This document shows, piece after piece, positions 6,298-13,012 of a stretch of DNA of 13,250 nucleotides. The DNA comes from Leptospirillum sp. (GTDB taxonomy: Bacteria; Nitrospirota; Leptospirillia; Leptospirillales; Leptospirillaceae): assembly GCA_027346125.1 (NCBI GenBank), contig DAIEST010000198.1, positions 1 through 13,250 on the forward strand, in the 5' to 3' direction. Under the pieces are notes generated by a model that did no database searches, was not told the origin of the DNA, and saw only the letters and a list, made by a program, of their open reading frames with translations. The position numbers and the translations under genes were made by a program. The stretch's first letter is position 1. Every line of letters begins with the position of its first letter.

Positions 6298-8237
6298 CAA
6301 GTCCGCTGGAACCATTTTTCAAGAAGGTGCCGGGATAACGAAAGGACGGTCGGCCGTCCATGAGGACAACTGTATGGGTATTCTGTCGACAAGAGGGATC
6401 GGACAACCCTGGCCAGGTCTTCTTTCCCAAGCGAGTGGTTGGCCCTGATGCTGGTGTGGCAGGACAGCGTCATCAAGGTTTCATCGACCCGGTCCGAACG
6501 GACAAGCGGCCATTCAAACTGATGGCTGGATTCTGAAAGTTCCTGAAGAAGCGTTGCGGGATCCTCCCCTTCAAGCAAAGAGGGGATGGCAGAGATTTTT
6601 ACCGACTCGGGCCCCTGAATATCCAGATCGAAACCCAGATACATCAGCTCATCAATTCGTTGCTCGAGATTCTGGACTTCAAGCGGGGAAAGCCGGACGG
6701 ATTGGGGAAAAAGAAACGGAAGCGAAGGAATCCTTCCTTCCGAAAAACTTTTCCGCAACGAATCGTATCGTATGCGCTCATGGGCTGTATGCTGATCCAC
6801 CACAACCAGTTCCGAACGGAGCAGCACCAGGATAAACGTATCGTATACCTGACCCAGAACCGTAAACGACACCGGCTCAGCGGACGAATGGGAAAATGGA
6901 GAAGGAGGAAGAGACTTGAGCAGATCGGGAAGCGACTGAAACATCTCCTTTACCGCATCGGTCCGATCGATATTGGAGCGGAACAACCCTTCCGCATTCT
7001 TTCGGTGCCCTTGAAGCCCGCCTGGCGCTCTTTTCTTTCCCGGGTATTCGCCAGACCGCCATGGGATCATTTCGCCTTCATCAGGATTCTCTTTTGAAGC
7101 CATTGGCCCATTCGATAGCTCCGATGAGATCTCATGGGAACCGGGAAGAGGATTCCGGGGTGACTGGGGCTCTGAAACCGGCATACCAGGGATTGTGTCA
7201 ACGGATGTTTGCGAAACAGATTGATATTTTTGTACCGGTTCCTGGGAGGAAAACCCTTCAAAACCTTCCCGGACAACCCTGCGAACCAGAGAGAAAAGCC
7301 GGTCCGGTTCCAGGAACCGAACCTCTCTTTTTGTCGGGTGAACGTTGACATCGAAGCGTTCCGGTGACAAATCCAGCCATATCCATGCGCCCGGATGAAC
7401 TTCTTTCTGAATATATCCGCCGGATCCCTGCGTCATGGCCTGATAAAGGGCCGGATACCTGATATGCCGCCGATTCAGAAAAACTTGCTGATAGCGACGG
7501 TCCTTCCGGGATTTGTCCGGTCTAAGGATTTCTGCTTCGATGAGTCCCCCCTCGCCTTCCAGCAAGATCGTCCTGAAGTCTTCCTCATGCAACCCTTGGT
7601 AGAGGTCCAGAAGACGCATCCGCTTTTCCGATCGAGGGGGAAGCGAGAGGATCGTCCTGTTGTTGGCCGTCAGATGGAACTGGACATGAGGGTGCCCCAT
7701 CGAGACCAGGGAGAGGGTCTCGACAACCTGAGCCTGTTCTGTCGCAATTTTTTTCAAGAATTTTAGGCGGACAGGAAGATTCCTGAAAAGATCCCGGACC
7801 TCCACGGTTGTTCCTGAAGGTCCGCTCCACTCCAGAAGGGTACCCGGATCTTCAGGGGAAATCCGGAATTCGCAGCCCAGAGAGGAATCGCGGCAGACAG
7901 AACGAAGGGAAACCTTTGAGACGGAAGCGATGGAAGCGAGTGCCTCTCCCCGAAAACCCATGGATCGGATTGACGACAAATCATCAAAACACTGAATTTT
8001 GCTGGTAGCATGACGCTTGAAGGCAAGAGGAAGATCTTCCGGAAGAATTCCGGACCCGTTATCCGTAACGATAATGGATGTGCTCCCGCCGTCCTCGATA
8101 AAGACGGAAATCCGGTCCGCACCGGCATCCAGACTGTTCTCGACCAGTTCCTTCACGACAGAAGAAGGTCGCTCAATGACCTCTCCTGCAGCGATCTGAT
8201 TGATAACACTCTGGGTTAGCTCATGTATGTATCCCAA
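6297..8237 (-). CDS. mutL: DNA mismatch repair protein MutL, endonuclease type
   Basis: MutL connects mismatch recognition by MutS to strand removal. The 646-residue protein has the N-terminal GHKL ATPase: KELVENSLDAGA at 29-40 (Glu30 as general base, Asn34 for metal), DNGSGI at 59-64, RHATSKI at 75-81, GFRGEAL at 94-100, and the transducer motif NVHPTKREVRF at 298-308. A low-complexity linker (about 330-450) leads to the dimerisation domain with DQHTAHERIRYD at 481-492, SCHTSIRA at 592-599 and CPHGRPT at 624-630. These are the metal-site motifs of nicking MutL proteins found in bacteria without MutH. The first motif differs from the common DQHA-x2-E-x4-E by Thr484 and by Asp492. The start is TTG at 8237, 3 bases after the cpoB stop, with no good ribosome site of its own; the N-terminus then aligns exactly with the family. 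Confidence 0.96.
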   Translation of the reverse strand: MGYIHELTQSVINQIAAGEVIERPSSVVKELVENSLDAGADRISVFIEDGGSTSIIVTDNGSGILPEDLPLAFKRHATSKIQCFDDLSSIRSMGFRGEALASIASVSKVSLRSVCRDSSLGCEFRISPEDPGTLLEWSGPSGTTVEVRDLFRNLPVRLKFLKKIATEQAQVVETLSLVSMGHPHVQFHLTANNRTILSLPPRSEKRMRLLDLYQGLHEEDFRTILLEGEGGLIEAEILRPDKSRKDRRYQQVFLNRRHIRYPALYQAMTQGSGGYIQKEVHPGAWIWLDLSPERFDVNVHPTKREVRFLEPDRLFSLVRRVVREGFEGFSSQEPVQKYQSVSQTSVDTIPGMPVSEPQSPRNPLPGSHEISSELSNGPMASKENPDEGEMIPWRSGEYPGKKRAPGGLQGHRKNAEGLFRSNIDRTDAVKEMFQSLPDLLKSLPPSPFSHSSAEPVSFTVLGQVYDTFILVLLRSELVVVDQHTAHERIRYDSLRKSFSEGRIPSLPFLFPQSVRLSPLEVQNLEQRIDELMYLGFDLDIQGPESVKISAIPSLLEGEDPATLLQELSESSHQFEWPLVRSDRVDETLMTLSCHTSIRANHSLGKEDLARVVRSLLSTEYPYSCPHGRPTVLSLSRHLLEKWFQRT

Positions 8238-8240
8238 CGG

Positions 8241-9062
8241 TCATTCAAGCCGGGAAAGACGTCTCTTGGCAAGTTCATCAAGCTGACGGTCAAGAGGAAA
8301 GAGTTCAAGAACGCGCCGGTAATTATGGATGGCAAGTTTCTTTTTTCCAAGATATTCGTACGCTCTCGCCATCTTGAAGTAGGCAACAGCACGTTTGGGA
8401 CTGTCCGGATACTTCTGAATGACTGTCTTGAATCCAATGATAGCCTGATCATAGTTCTTCATGTTGAAATCGGACTGCCCCACCCAGAACTCCGCGGAAG
8501 AGGCCAGATGAGAATTTGGAAACTGGGAGACTACCTGGGCAAATTCCTTTTTTGACAGGTCGTAATGCCCCTGCTGATAATCGTTCATCGCCTGCCTGTA
8601 AAGAGGCACGGCAGAAAGAGCCGCTCCGGAGGATGAAGAGGGAACAGGAGGAGGAGTACCTGCTCCAGGAACCGGGGATGGGGCTGGAGGAGGAACGGTC
8701 GGCGAGAGTCCCTGCGTGGATGGAGAAGCAGACGCAACCGGAGCGGTCCCAAGGGATTTGATCTTGGAGTCCTGCTGATCGATCCGTTCCATCAATTGAT
8801 CCAGGCGATGATCGATTACATCCAGACGTCCCCTGAGAGTGGCAATCCGGGCTTTCTGCTGGTCGAGCCTGTTTTCGATATCCGCCAGTTGGCCATTGTC
8901 CTGGGAACCGCCACCTGCCGGACGGGACAACTTCTTGATTTGCATGGAGTTCGCATCAACCCTGGCCTGAAGGTCCTGCATGTCAACAGCGGAAGCACAT
9001 CCAATGAGAGTTAGAAAAAGCGAACTGAGAAGAGCCCCAGCAGTGAGCTTCCCAAGGATCAT
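8241..9062 (-). CDS. cpoB: Tol-Pal system accessory protein CpoB (YbgF), lipoprotein form
   Basis: CpoB is a periplasmic partner of TolA and of peptidoglycan synthases that co-ordinates outer-membrane constriction with wall synthesis at division. The 273-residue protein starts at ATG 9062 behind AGGAAGGGG. An upstream extension is possible but would run into tolB and bury the signal peptide. Residues 1-21 form a signal peptide ending in LIGC (Cys22), so it is probably lipidated, unlike the E. coli protein. A coiled coil (about 28-104), the trimerisation part, is followed by a Pro/Ala/Ser linker (105-153) and about three TPRs (154-270) with AEFWVGQSDFNMKNYDQAI and KMARAYEYLGKKKLAI. It follows tolB by 37 bases, with no pal between them, and is coupled to mutL downstream. 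Confidence 0.9.
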   Translation of the reverse strand: MILGKLTAGALLSSLFLTLIGCASAVDMQDLQARVDANSMQIKKLSRPAGGGSQDNGQLADIENRLDQQKARIATLRGRLDVIDHRLDQLMERIDQQDSKIKSLGTAPVASASPSTQGLSPTVPPPAPSPVPGAGTPPPVPSSSSGAALSAVPLYRQAMNDYQQGHYDLSKKEFAQVVSQFPNSHLASSAEFWVGQSDFNMKNYDQAIIGFKTVIQKYPDSPKRAVAYFKMARAYEYLGKKKLAIHNYRRVLELFPLDRQLDELAKRRLSRLE

Positions 9063-9099
9063 CAAATGCCCCTTCCTGAATGCAGCAAACGCGGCAATG

Positions 9100-10440
9100 T
9101 TATCGAACAGCCCAGACCGGTGTGATGACGGACCGGGGAAAAGAACCCAGACGGTGGACATGAGTTCCATCAAGGAACATTTTCTCGATATAACTGTGTC
9201 CCCGAACCTGGTGAGTAAATATAATCGTTCGGCCATCAGATGACCAGTCCGGACTGTCGTCCTGCCCGGATCCATGCGTGATCTGAATATGCTTGTCTCC
9301 TTCCGGAGTCGTGATGCATATCTTAGGACGATGATTATCGTTCATGCAAACATAAGCAATAAGATCCCCCTGGGGGGACCATGACGGAGAAACATTGTAA
9401 AATCCGGAAAAGGAGACTCTCCGGGTATTCGAACCATCTGAATCCATCACAAAAATTTGGGGATGACCATCCCTGTCGGAAACAAAAGCGAGCTGCCTTC
9501 CATCCGGAGACCAGGATGGAGACAGGTTGTTGCTATGGGTAAAGGTCAGGCGGTCAAACTTCCTTGCGTTCAGGTCGTAAGAGTATAGTTCCGAATTCTG
9601 TGATTTTTCACCCCTCGAGAGTGCCATTGCCAGTCTTGCCCCATTTCTCGAGAAGTCAGGGGTGATATTAAGTCCCGGAAAGTTGGCCAGTGGACGCTTC
9701 CGGCCGGTCAGGAAATCGTAGGACAGGATTTGAGGAGTCCCATGGAGATATGAGGTATAGACCAGCAGATTTCGGTGTAACGACCAGGCCGGTGAATAGG
9801 CCAGGACGCGATCCCACGTCAACCTGTGCAGACCTTCCCCGTCGAAATCCATAAGATACAGATCATATCCGTGGCGATGGTCCTTTCCGACAAATGCGAT
9901 CCGGGAATCGGCAACACCCTTGAATCCGGTAAACTGAAAAACAATATCGTCCACAAAACGGTGGATCACCAGACGGATATTCCCGGTCGTCGTGTACTCT
10001 CGTGACAGAAGGACAGAACCATTGACAGGATCCCTGAGAATGCCGATCAGATGGATCCCCATGTCGTCCCTGATGAATTGGGCACCGATGACTCCCTCTA
10101 TCCTTGTCCCCGAAAGTTCCTTGACATTCTCCCCGGTCAACAAAAGATTGGAAAGGGATCTCTGGATATTCGCTGCAACCGGAACCATTTCGAAATAACC
10201 CGATTCCTCCAGATCCTTGGGGATCAGGCGATTGGCAAAATTGATCGCATTGGGATCCAGATTCCTGGCTCCAAGAGGTATATAGGACACCTTGAAATAA
10301 AGTGCTGTCTGATTCGTGATCACACTGAGATCGATTGCATCGGAAGTCCGAACCCCAGAAAAAAGAACGGCACAAAAGAGGGCAAGCCCCAGCAGGGATT
10401 TCATTGTGAATTGCATGGACTCACTCTTTCTATGGTCCAT
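9100..10440 (-). CDS. tolB: Tol-Pal system periplasmic beta-propeller protein TolB
   Basis: TolB shuttles in the periplasm between Pal and TolA. The start is ATG at 10440, chosen because CGGAGGTG lies 6 bases before it; this overlaps the end of the TolA-like gene by 11 bases. ATG codons at 10416 and 10404 are alternatives with weaker sites. The 446-residue protein has a signal peptide (about 1-35, cleavage after SDA), an N-terminal alpha/beta domain (about 37-165) with YFEMVPVAANIQ, and a six-bladed propeller from about 178 to the end. Repeated blade motifs include SPAWS (216-220), TPDFS (260-264), SPSWSPDG (307-314), SPSWSPQG (351-358) and SPDWSSDG (396-403), each followed by a hydrophobic strand. 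The gene order tolQ-R-A-B supports it. Confidence 0.95.
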   Translation of the reverse strand: MDHRKSESMQFTMKSLLGLALFCAVLFSGVRTSDAIDLSVITNQTALYFKVSYIPLGARNLDPNAINFANRLIPKDLEESGYFEMVPVAANIQRSLSNLLLTGENVKELSGTRIEGVIGAQFIRDDMGIHLIGILRDPVNGSVLLSREYTTTGNIRLVIHRFVDDIVFQFTGFKGVADSRIAFVGKDHRHGYDLYLMDFDGEGLHRLTWDRVLAYSPAWSLHRNLLVYTSYLHGTPQILSYDFLTGRKRPLANFPGLNITPDFSRNGARLAMALSRGEKSQNSELYSYDLNARKFDRLTFTHSNNLSPSWSPDGRQLAFVSDRDGHPQIFVMDSDGSNTRRVSFSGFYNVSPSWSPQGDLIAYVCMNDNHRPKICITTPEGDKHIQITHGSGQDDSPDWSSDGRTIIFTHQVRGHSYIEKMFLDGTHVHRLGSFPRSVITPVWAVR

Positions 10441-11257
10441 CAAAAACACCTCCGTGGTGTATGGCTTCAAGAGTCACAGTGACAGACTCCTGGTCCTTCG
10501 TGTAACTGGATGGGAAGGGAGGAAACGGAACGGAACGGAGAACAGCCATTCGTGCGGCATCATCAAACATCCCGTTTCCTGAACCGGAAACGATCGACGG
10601 CTCCCCCGAAAGTTGTCCGTTTTTCTTCAGTGTAAAAGTGACAGTCGCACGCAACCCCTTTGTTCCCGGAGGAGGAAACCAGTTCGACTTGATACGGGAG
10701 ATCAGAAGGTGTTCGAGAAATGTCGGGAACGCCTGACCTGCAATATCCATTTTTACGGGAGACGGATTCGGATTTTCGACAGGAGATGTATGTGAAACCG
10801 GCTTGATATCAGGGTGAGTTTTTTTAACCTGTCTGGGCACCACATGATGGGGAACCGATTTCGGTGGCAAGGAAGTCTTTTTTTGGGAATGAACCTTCTT
10901 GATCTTGTGCCCAAGATGGTGAGGAGCAACCTTCTTGGGACGGGGTTTTGGAGGATGAACCCGAATCGTAGCATGACGTTCCAGTCGAACATGCTTTGGG
11001 GCCGGTTTTGGAACCGCGCGAACAGGGTGAGGTACGGGCTTGGGAGGATGAACCTCCTGTGCGGACTTATGGAGACGGGTATTCTGCACAGGAACTTCCG
11101 AGACAAGTTCCACCGTTGTGGCCGAAGGAAACCCTTTTGGGCGGGTATCATGATACAGAAGAATCATCAGAAAAATTCCGGCATGGAGAAGGAGAGAGAA
11201 GAAAAAGAACCAGGAAGGCGCTACGCCACCCACCTGACGAGACTGCGAGTAAATCAC
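10430..11257 (-). CDS. tolA: TolA/TonB-family energy-transducing protein
   Basis: The protein spans the periplasm and carries the force made by TolQ-TolR to TolB and the outer membrane. Its 275 residues show one N-terminal membrane segment (about 15-36) with a conserved SLLLHAGIF, a long extended linker (about 60-168) rich in Pro, Lys and His with repeated HPPKP-type units, and a C-terminal TonB/TolA domain (about 172-268) with RIKSNWFPPPG, TVTFTLKKNGQL and a VPFPPFP end. The linker is TonB-like rather than the Ala/Lys helix of E. coli TolA; the tol operon position decides for TolA. Fourteen histidines lie between residues 63 and 156. The start is GTG at 11257, 6 bases after the tolR stop, without a clear ribosome site, so translation is probably coupled. 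Confidence 0.85.
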   Translation of the reverse strand: MIYSQSRQVGGVAPSWFFFFSLLLHAGIFLMILLYHDTRPKGFPSATTVELVSEVPVQNTRLHKSAQEVHPPKPVPHPVRAVPKPAPKHVRLERHATIRVHPPKPRPKKVAPHHLGHKIKKVHSQKKTSLPPKSVPHHVVPRQVKKTHPDIKPVSHTSPVENPNPSPVKMDIAGQAFPTFLEHLLISRIKSNWFPPPGTKGLRATVTFTLKKNGQLSGEPSIVSGSGNGMFDDAARMAVLRSVPFPPFPSSYTKDQESVTVTLEAIHHGGVFDGP

Positions 11258-11263
11258 CGATGG

Positions 11264-11686
11264 CTAACCCGATTTCTGGGAAGCAGGCATGGTGATCATC
11301 CCAAGACGATCGATGCCCGCCTGTTTAACAAGATCCATCAGGTGAACAACTATTCCGTAGTTGACCTTTTGATCCGCCTTCAAATACACAATAACGCGTT
11401 TATCCTTTTTATAATAGGCGGAAAGCATGGGTCTCACCGACTGCCATTCGACCTTGTGTCCGCCAATATAGATCAATCCCTGGTGAGTGATAGAAACGAC
11501 AACCTTTGGGACGGGTTTCTTCAGACTGTTTGCAGAAGTCTTCGGGAGGTTGATCTTGAGTCCCCGGTAAAGAAGAGGTGTCGCAAGCATAAAGATGATA
11601 AGGAGAACAAGAACAACGTCGATGAAGGGCACCATGTTGATTTCCGAAAGCATATCCTGACGGGAAGATCGCGGACTGATCTTCAT
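11264..11686 (-). CDS. tolR: Tol-Pal system proton-channel subunit TolR (ExbD/TolR family)
   Basis: TolR works with TolQ in the inner membrane as a proton-driven motor. The 140-residue protein has a short cytoplasmic N-terminus with the family motif SEINMVPFIDVVLVLLIIFM (14-33), one membrane segment (about 20-40) and a periplasmic domain (about 45-135) ending in the typical VVHLMDLVKQAGIDRLGMIT. Asp23 in the membrane segment is the conserved proton-carrying residue. The start is ATG at 11686, 2 bases after the tolQ stop, with GGAAGGAC inside the end of tolQ; an in-frame GTG at 11701 is less likely because it would lie before this site. Confidence 0.95.
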   Translation of the reverse strand: MKISPRSSRQDMLSEINMVPFIDVVLVLLIIFMLATPLLYRGLKINLPKTSANSLKKPVPKVVVSITHQGLIYIGGHKVEWQSVRPMLSAYYKKDKRVIVYLKADQKVNYGIVVHLMDLVKQAGIDRLGMITMPASQKSG

Positions 11687-11688
11687 TA

Positions 11689-12360
11689 TTAGTCCTTCCA
11701 CCTTTCCTCGGAAACCACGTTAAGCATTTCAAGGATGAATGTATCGGAAACACCCTGCATCTGGCGGACCTTCTGCAGGTAGTAGTTGTAAAAAATAACC
11801 GCAGGAATGGCAGTGAACAGTCCGGCAGCTGTCGTCACCAGGGCATCGGCAATGCCTGGAGCAACCGAAGCGATGCTGGCTGAAGCCTGATGGCTGATGT
11901 CCCGGAATGCATGAATGATTCCCCAGACCGTTCCGAAAAGCCCGATAAATGGAGAGATATTCGCTGTTGTTGCCAAAACGGGCAGGTATCCTTCAAGGCG
12001 CCCCTGCTCTTCCTGCAATGCCTGGATAAGGGTACGGTGGATCACATCCAGGTCCATCTCGGATCCCCGACCGCCCGTCACCATCAACTTGTCCTTCAAT
12101 GCCAGAACCTTTTCGTAGCCCGCCCTGAAGATGAACGCCAGGGTGGACTTGCGGTACTCGCCGGCTTCCTGGTAAAGCTTCGAGAAGCGGTCCGTCCGCT
12201 TGAAGGCCTTGATGAACTGTTTATTTTCCCGCACGGACTTTGAGACAATGTAGAATTTATAGAGAACAATCCCCCAACTAAGGGCGGATAAGAATAACAG
12301 AACACCCAGGACCGCTTCGGCCATAGGGCTCACTTGTGACAAGAAATTGAAAAGGGTCAT
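11689..12360 (-). CDS. tolQ: Tol-Pal system proton-channel subunit TolQ (ExbB/TolQ family)
   Basis: TolQ forms the pentameric inner-membrane stator of the Tol motor. The start at ATG 12360 gives 223 residues, close to the family norm; a longer frame upstream adds only a basic, non-membrane tail. Three membrane segments are visible: about 15-35, about 128-150 and about 166-192. The second contains TTANISPFIGLFGTVWGII (131-149), the signature of the family, and the third contains ALVTTAAGL (173-181), whose threonines line the proton path. The ribosome site is weak (GAAGAAAG). It is the first gene of the tol cluster, 176 bases after tRNA-Asp; I could not pick a convincing promoter of its own, so read-through from the tRNA is possible. 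Confidence 0.95.
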   Translation of the reverse strand: MTLFNFLSQVSPMAEAVLGVLLFLSALSWGIVLYKFYIVSKSVRENKQFIKAFKRTDRFSKLYQEAGEYRKSTLAFIFRAGYEKVLALKDKLMVTGGRGSEMDLDVIHRTLIQALQEEQGRLEGYLPVLATTANISPFIGLFGTVWGIIHAFRDISHQASASIASVAPGIADALVTTAAGLFTAIPAVIFYNYYLQKVRQMQGVSDTFILEMLNVVSEERWKD

Positions 12361-12493
12361 TGGTTTCTTTCTTCGGAATGGGCGCTCATCAGGAATCCGT
12401 GAGCAAAGGCACGGCACCAACGAACAGGGTAGAAGTTTCCAGGGGAACGGTCTAGAGAAGAGAAGAATAACATCCTGACCTTTTCCATAACAG

Positions 12494-12521
12494 AAAAAGG
12501 AACCAGACAGAAGACCCTGTC
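12494..12521 (-). terminator. Possible weak terminator or processing hairpin after tRNA-Asp
   Basis: On the minus strand GACAG/CTGTC (12517-12521 with 12506-12510) forms a 5-bp stem with a 6-base loop, and a run of five T lies 7 bases later (12494-12498). An overlapping perfect palindrome TGTCCGCGGACA (12518-12529) can form instead. The distance to the T-run is too long for a standard terminator, so read-through into tolQ is likely. Confidence 0.3.
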
Positions 12522-12536
12522 CGCGGACACAAACAT

Positions 12537-12613
12537 TGGCGGGGCCGACGGGGCTCGAACCCGCGACCTCTGGCGTGACAGGCCAGCGTTCTAACCAGCT
12601 GAACTACGGCCCC
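12537..12613 (-). tRNA. tRNA-Asp (anticodon GTC)
   Basis: The minus strand forms a standard 77-base cloverleaf with encoded CCA. The acceptor stem pairs GGGGCCG (12607-12613) with CGGCCCC (12541-12547). The D arm reads TTCAGCTGGTTAGAA, the anticodon stem CTGGC/GCCAG encloses the loop CTGTCAC with anticodon GTC, and the T arm has GGGTTCGAGCCC. The discriminator is G, as required for aspartate identity. It lies upstream of tolQ on the same strand and has a good promoter at 12642-12670. Confidence 0.97.
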
Positions 12614-12641
12614 GAAGCGTATGCATCCAGAAACTTCGATC

Positions 12642-12670
12642 ATCATAGTTTAGTTTCACGAAGCAATCAA
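12642..12670 (-). promoter_or_regulatory. Probable sigma70-type promoter of tRNA-Asp
   Basis: On the minus strand TTGATT (12665-12670, four of six) and TATGAT (12642-12647, five of six) are exactly 17 bases apart. The predicted start near 12635 lies about 22 bases before the mature tRNA end. It may also serve the tol genes, since no strong terminator separates them. Confidence 0.62.
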
Positions 12671-12702
12671 GCCCGTACAAACAAAACATTCCTCAAAAAA
12701 GC

Positions 12703-12716
12703 GTGACGATGATCAC
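12703..12716. promoter_or_regulatory. CRP/FNR-type dyad GTGA-N6-TCAC
   Basis: GTGA (12703-12706) and TCAC (12713-12716) are separated by exactly six bases, the core layout of sites bound by CRP/FNR-family regulators. The flanking bases (C and C) do not match the full TGTGA/TCACA form. It lies in the space between the tRNA-Asp promoter and the plus-strand gene at 13013. A chance match is possible. Confidence 0.3.
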
Positions 12717-12827
12717 CGGAAATGAATGACTTCATCTCCAGTTTGTGCAATGTGCTGCCCCATTAAACGTTATACCCGCGATTACGCGAAAATATGCAAC
12801 AGACAACGGTCCGTCGAAAACAGCGAA

Positions 12828-12841
12828 TTGTCCATGGACAA
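12828..12841. promoter_or_regulatory. 14-bp perfect palindrome, possible operator
   Basis: TTGTCCATGGACAA is its own reverse complement. It sits 170 bases before the plus-strand GTG start at 13013. A CGCG-ATTA-CGCG dyad lies nearby at 12777-12788. One palindrome of this length is expected by chance in a window this big, but less so in this short gene-free stretch. No regulator can be named. Confidence 0.35.
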
Positions 12842-12942
12842 AACGAACAGGAAGGTCGACCATGGAGATCTCAGGACACTCGGGTAAGTTGTCGATCAAA
12901 ACGACAGTCCTTATGGGGTGAGCAACCAGGAAGAAACCCGGC

Positions 12943-13005
12943 GGGTATTTCCAACTCTCTCCTCCCGAATTTCAGGAGGAGTCGAAATATCCCCTTACGA
13001 AGGGA
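12943..13005 (+). promoter_or_regulatory. Folded leader with possible alternative hairpins before the partial stress gene
   Basis: On the plus strand GGGTATTTC (12943-12951) pairs with GAAATA-T-CCC (12984-12993, one bulged T), and inside it CTCCTCC (12959-12965) pairs with GGAGGAG (12975-12981). A second hairpin, CCCTT-ACG-AAGGG (12992-13004), would cover the AAGGGAG ribosome site (13000-13006) of the gene at 13013. The second uses bases 12992-12993, so the closing pairs of the first and the second compete. The pairing is seen in the sequence; any switching role is inference. Confidence 0.45.
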
Positions 13006-13012
13006 GCGGCTC

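Noticed and set aside
9063..9275. N-terminal extension of CpoB to base 9275
   Set aside because: It would overlap tolB by 176 bases and place the signal peptide in the interior of the protein.
10814..11692. Plus-strand open frame of 292 codons opposite the TolA-like gene and tolR
   Set aside because: Both opposite genes are clear; the frame is rich in Arg, Met, Asn and Trp and matches the antisense of a Pro/His/Lys-rich linker.
12452..12646. Minus-strand open frame of 64 codons across tRNA-Asp
   Set aside because: Its centre is the conceptual translation of the tRNA itself, a well-known false protein.
12794..13012. Upstream extension of the plus-strand gene to an ATG at 12794
   Set aside because: The frame is open, but the translation is Arg/Gln/Ser-rich and unlike the family, and a good ribosome site lies before GTG 13013.
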